Source: Onthophagus taurus (lineage: Eukaryota > Arthropoda > Insecta > Coleoptera > Scarabaeidae). From it: 64,000 nucleotides of DNA. Both the position numbers and the translations under genes were made by a program. Below the pieces are notes generated by a model. The model worked only from the letters and a program-made list of their open reading frames with translations, searched no databases and was not told the DNA's origin. The stretch covers positions 13,950,001-14,014,000 of the forward strand of contig NC_091967.1 of NCBI RefSeq assembly GCF_036711975.1, read 5' to 3'. Within the stretch, counting starts at the first letter, position 1, and the number at the start of each line of letters is the position of its first letter. This document shows positions 60,941-64,000 of the stretch, piece after piece.

Positions 60941-61711
60941 TCATAAGCGTTTTAGCGTCCGCTTTTTATCTTTTAAAATTTTTTTCTTTTCCGCTGTTAA
61001 TTTTTTATCACCCGCATGTTTTTTGGCCAAGGGGCCATCACCGCTTCCTGTTTTACATGCTTTTTGTGTCTAAACAAATAAAATGATTACTTTTTTATAC
61101 ATTTTCCCCACAAAACTTTTTACCTGTGCATGAATTTCCGTCATCATCTTTGCTCTTTGAAAATAATCATCATATTGTTCTAATAATAATTTACCTGCCT
61201 CCTCATTTAATGCGGATTCTGCGTTAGGCACAATAAGTAAACACTTTATAGTCTAAAAAAGATTGTTTTTTTAAAATACATTTGTTAAAGAATGTTTGGA
61301 AAATTACTAATAAAATGTGTTTGATTCCGAGATCTGGTTTCCAGTCTTTTTTAAGTGTATTAACACAAATTTCACCATTTGATGCAACATTTGGATGGAA
61401 AATCTTTGTTATAAAGTAAGCTTTCGGTGGTGATTGAGGGAATTCCTTGCCGAGAGTTAATTTAACTTTGAAAACTCCTCCAGCATATGGTGTACCTTAA
61501 TTACACAAAGATTAGTTTCAATAAATATTGTGATCACTTCGTAACATTACCTGCAGGCCCCTCAATGAACCCTTGAATATCGGTAACATCCTCATCGTTT
61601 ATTTGAACTCTTTCAGAACAAACCTTCAGGTGGATTACTGACTAGATCCTGCATCTCACGAACGACTTGTCGGATTATTTGGGGCGATAAATTCTCTACG
61701 TTATTCGACAT
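60941..61711 (-). pseudogene. UBE2S: Ubiquitin-conjugating enzyme E2 S, frameshifted in exon 1
   Basis: Four exons (61711-61551, 61495-61308, 61252-61124, 61069-60941) with good splice sites match UBE2[15 protein letters not shown] start, [13 protein letters not shown] with the catalytic cysteine, [25 protein letters not shown], and the basic tail ending KRTLKRL. UBE2S extends K11-linked chains for the anaphase-promoting complex, using that tail. In exon 1, after PPEG (about 61622), the frame runs into TGA; the remaining family sequence (KVCSERVQ... IEGPAG) continues in another frame, so length is off by two bases modulo three. Exons 2-4 are intact and the introns show it is not a processed copy. 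It is therefore a recent lesion, an allele, or a sequence error; marked pseudogene for the broken frame only. Confidence 0.85.
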
Positions 61712-62604
61712 CTAACCAAAAATTTAAATGTATTATTTAGAGAAAAAACGTTTTTACGACCACGCTGTTTTTGACGTGATATACGGAAGATTAAGGCGAA
61801 TGTTTAAGTTTTTATGGACAATAGTGAGTTTACGTACCTTAAAAAACCGTGATAAATGTATATTTACTAAAAGGTTATTGTAAAATAATTTTTTTAATTG
61901 AAAACCGTGTACAGCGGACACAAATCTAAAATGTCATATAAGCGGGTACGTTCCGATGTGATTTATTTGAATTTTAACGGTCAAAACAATTACGAACGTA
62001 TCCTCGAAATCTGTTTATTTGTTTTATAAAACCAAATCTAATTTTTTAATTATTAATAAATTGCTATTTATGACGATAAATCACTTTTCTTATCTATTAT
62101 TTATTTTTTTTGTTAAATAAGCAATAATTAGTTTAATACATGACGCATTAACTGACTCGCATTTTTCGTTTTTTTAATAATTTTTATTTATATTTATGAT
62201 TGATAGTTATTTTTTTGTAATTATTAATAAATTAAATTAATAAAACAAATAATTTGAATTCAAATTAATAAAATTGCGTTGTTTAGAAACTGGTATGACG
62301 TTTGTATAAAAATAAACTGTCAGTTGTGTAATAACAAAACTTCAAATTGCATTTTCGAAAACATCTATCTTTATGATTCCTTGAAGAACATTTAGAGTAA
62401 ATTTGACAACAAATTAAACAAAATATTCCGTTTTACAAATTGTATATTATTTAGGTTTGTTGTTTATCTACTACAGTGCCATCTAGATAACGTTGAAACT
62501 GTTTTTCAAACAAAAGAAATCGTTGGAATTTGTTGAATAGCATTTGAAGTTTACTGTCAAAGTCGTTTGAGTTGGTCGAAACGCATAAAAAACGCACCGG
62601 GACA
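61712..62604. promoter_or_regulatory. Divergent upstream region of UBE2S and ARL6IP1
   Basis: 893 bp between head-to-head start codons. GC-richer patches occur near 61770-61850 and 62560-62600, next to each gene, with very A+T-rich sequence between, so two separate promoters are as likely as one shared. Confidence 0.5.
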
Positions 62605-62820
62605 ATGGCAGAAGAGGTAAGTTTATGAAGATATTGTAACGATTTTATTCATTTAATTATCATAACCTCAAATTTGTTTTTAATTTGTATTCATATTTTC
62701 GTTAGGAAGTGCAACTCAACAAGTTAAAGGAATCGTTAAAAAATTGGAAAGAATTTGTTTTGCCTATCAGTTCCATTTTATTATGGGATAAACAGTGGTA
62801 TCCTGGAGCTATTGTTGGGG
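62605..62820 (+). CDS. ARL6IP1: ARL6IP1-like ER membrane protein, first two exons only
   Basis: Exon 1 (62605-62616) encodes only MAEE; exon 2 (62706-62820) adds 38 codons and ends in phase 1 at a GTAGGT donor. The text NKLKESLKNWKEFVLPISSI then LLWDKQWYPGAIVGG aligns in layout with the ARL6IP1 N-terminus, just before its first membrane hairpin. ARL6IP1 is a reticulon-homology protein that shapes tubular ER. The hydrophobic segments are not in the window; the remaining exons must lie to the right, beyond 64000, or were missed. The gene is partial because of the window edge, not because of damage. Confidence 0.78.
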
Positions 62821-64000
62821 GTAGGTTTTTAACACACTTTTAAAGTAATTGTAGAATAAGTATTTATAAGCACTTATCATAGTTACTTGCAAGTTTCAAG
62901 GTTTTTTTGTATAAATTATCATTTTTAATCATGAATAAATTGAAGTGGTAAGGTTGTTCTTTAACCTTTCGAGCAGGGCCTTGCCATCCGCTTGTGCAAT
63001 GTTGACACAGGCACCAAGAGATTTGAGATGCCCTGGCACCAAGAAGCTCCTAAAAAAGGAAAAACAAAAACCCAATAAACAAACACTTTAATTGCTTATT
63101 ACATACTTAAATAATTGTTACCTAATACTTTTTAATAGATTTTTGGTTTATCTTATTAGATTTTTTTATCTTAGCATAACCCACAACAACTTTTTTCATA
63201 GGTGCCAGCAACTCTTAGCTTCTGAGTGCACAGTCTTTACAAAGAGTGAAAAAAATAATAAGTCATGGGATCATATTGACCCCACAGTGCACTCAAAAGG
63301 TTAAATCATAGAAGACAGTTTTTGTATATTATTTTTTTTTGTTTATAATTATGAATTGAAAATAGAAAACATTTTTTTTAAAGCTTTAACATTCAGAATT
63401 AAGAGTTTACTTCAATTAAATACTTTGGTCATCTATAGTTTATTATTTATGATATGCCAGATCATAACTTCCTTATGACTACTACAGGTATCAGGAATAT
63501 TTCTGTTTTGCTGAGAACTGTAGTTGTTAAGTATGCCATAAAAATATGAGAAAAACTGTTCAGATTTCATGTACAGATGTCCCAAATTTGATGTCATCAT
63601 CAGGTATATCTGAATCTAAAAGAGATAGGAAAAAAGTAGTTTACATGTCATGATCTCCTACCTTATATGTGATGAAAACCGCTTTCATGTTTTGTTTTCG
63701 CCTATTAAAAATTCGATAAACGCAAACACGGCACACACGAATATCTCGCCTATTATAGTTTTCGAAATTTCTGGTAGTTTTTATGACCCTCAGAAACAGT
63801 AGTGGCAGTAATTATCACCCCGAAAAAGTACCTGGACGTGATTTATGATAGGTCCTCCTAGCGAACTAAGTCCAGGGACCCACTTCTTTTTTATTTTATT
63901 TGAAATTCAACAAAATAAAACAAATGTAGTAAAGAATCTAAATTTACTTATACTTAAATGATTTTACAAAAAAAGCAAGTATTAATTAATAATATAAAAA
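62821..64000. other. ARL6IP1: ARL6IP1 intron 2 (incomplete)
   Basis: No further ARL6IP1 exon was found up to the edge. It contains the TTAA-flanked element at 62965-63300; the rest is A+T-rich without a clear feature. Confidence 0.5.
62965..63300. mobile_element. piggyBac-like MITE
   Basis: 336 bp flanked by TTAA (62961-62964 and 63301-63304), with short inverted ends CCTTTCGAG and CTCAAAAGG and a TTGACCCC block near the right end. Non-coding. Its ends differ from those at 52686-56457, so it is a separate family. Confidence 0.65.

Noticed and set aside
60941-61711. UBE2S as a processed retropseudogene
   Set aside because: Three normal introns with correct phases and no poly(A) tail scar argue against retroposition; the lesion is local to exon 1.

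Overview
This is a nuclear segment from an insect, about two thirds A+T. Its genes are broken by many short GT-AG introns, and its introns and intergenic DNA are full of decayed DNA transposons, non-LTR retroelement pieces and satellite-like arrays. The gene set (tra2, a Verprolin/WIP gene, the p24 protein loj, kraken/SERHL-type hydrolases, PIF/Harbinger, Tc1/mariner, Tigger and piggyBac-like relics) fits a holometabolous insect. A beetle is my best guess, but that is inference. All exon models below were built by hand from splice sites, with reading phase checked exon by exon. Layout, left to right: SERHL-like hydrolase A (minus, 1006-2101); transformer-2 (minus, 4371-10867); proteasome subunit Rpn6/PSMD11 (plus, 11724-16777); little elongation complex subunit ICE2 (minus, 17207-19558); BLOC1S1 (plus, 19905-20430); a repeat-rich gap; Verprolin/WIP (plus, 24641-34144); a 6 kb transposon graveyard; SERHL-like hydrolase B (plus, 40143-41264); an unassigned coiled-coil gene (plus, 41803-44981); p24 protein logjam (minus, 45358-48886); tRNA thiolation factor CTU2 (plus, 49278-52018); sorting nexin SNX7/30 (minus, 52327-57689); retroelement debris; ubiquitin-conjugating enzyme UBE2S with a frameshift (minus, 60941-61711); and the first two exons of ARL6IP1 (plus, from 62605, running off the right edge). 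Most genes are unrelated housekeeping genes. Four pairs are divergent with short shared upstream regions (tra2/Rpn6, ICE2/BLOC1S1, loj/CTU2, UBE2S/ARL6IP1), and three pairs converge tail to tail. The two hydrolases share one intron position and look like an old duplication now separated by about 38 kb and inverted. The most interesting signal is a pair of related, sense-oriented, roughly 137-nt sequences in two different introns of tra2. Each folds as a complete two-hairpin H/ACA box RNA with H box, ACA box and identical 3' guide pocket, and both basal stems show compensatory changes between the copies. They appear to be duplicated snoRNA genes hosted by a splicing regulator. Other points worth checking are a two-base reading-frame loss in exon 1 of UBE2S, a 3.8 kb TTAA-flanked composite element filling the last SNX intron next to a splice donor, a satellite whose repeat unit is itself a hairpin, and a coiled-coil gene whose layout recalls synaptonemal-complex protein SIX6OS1.
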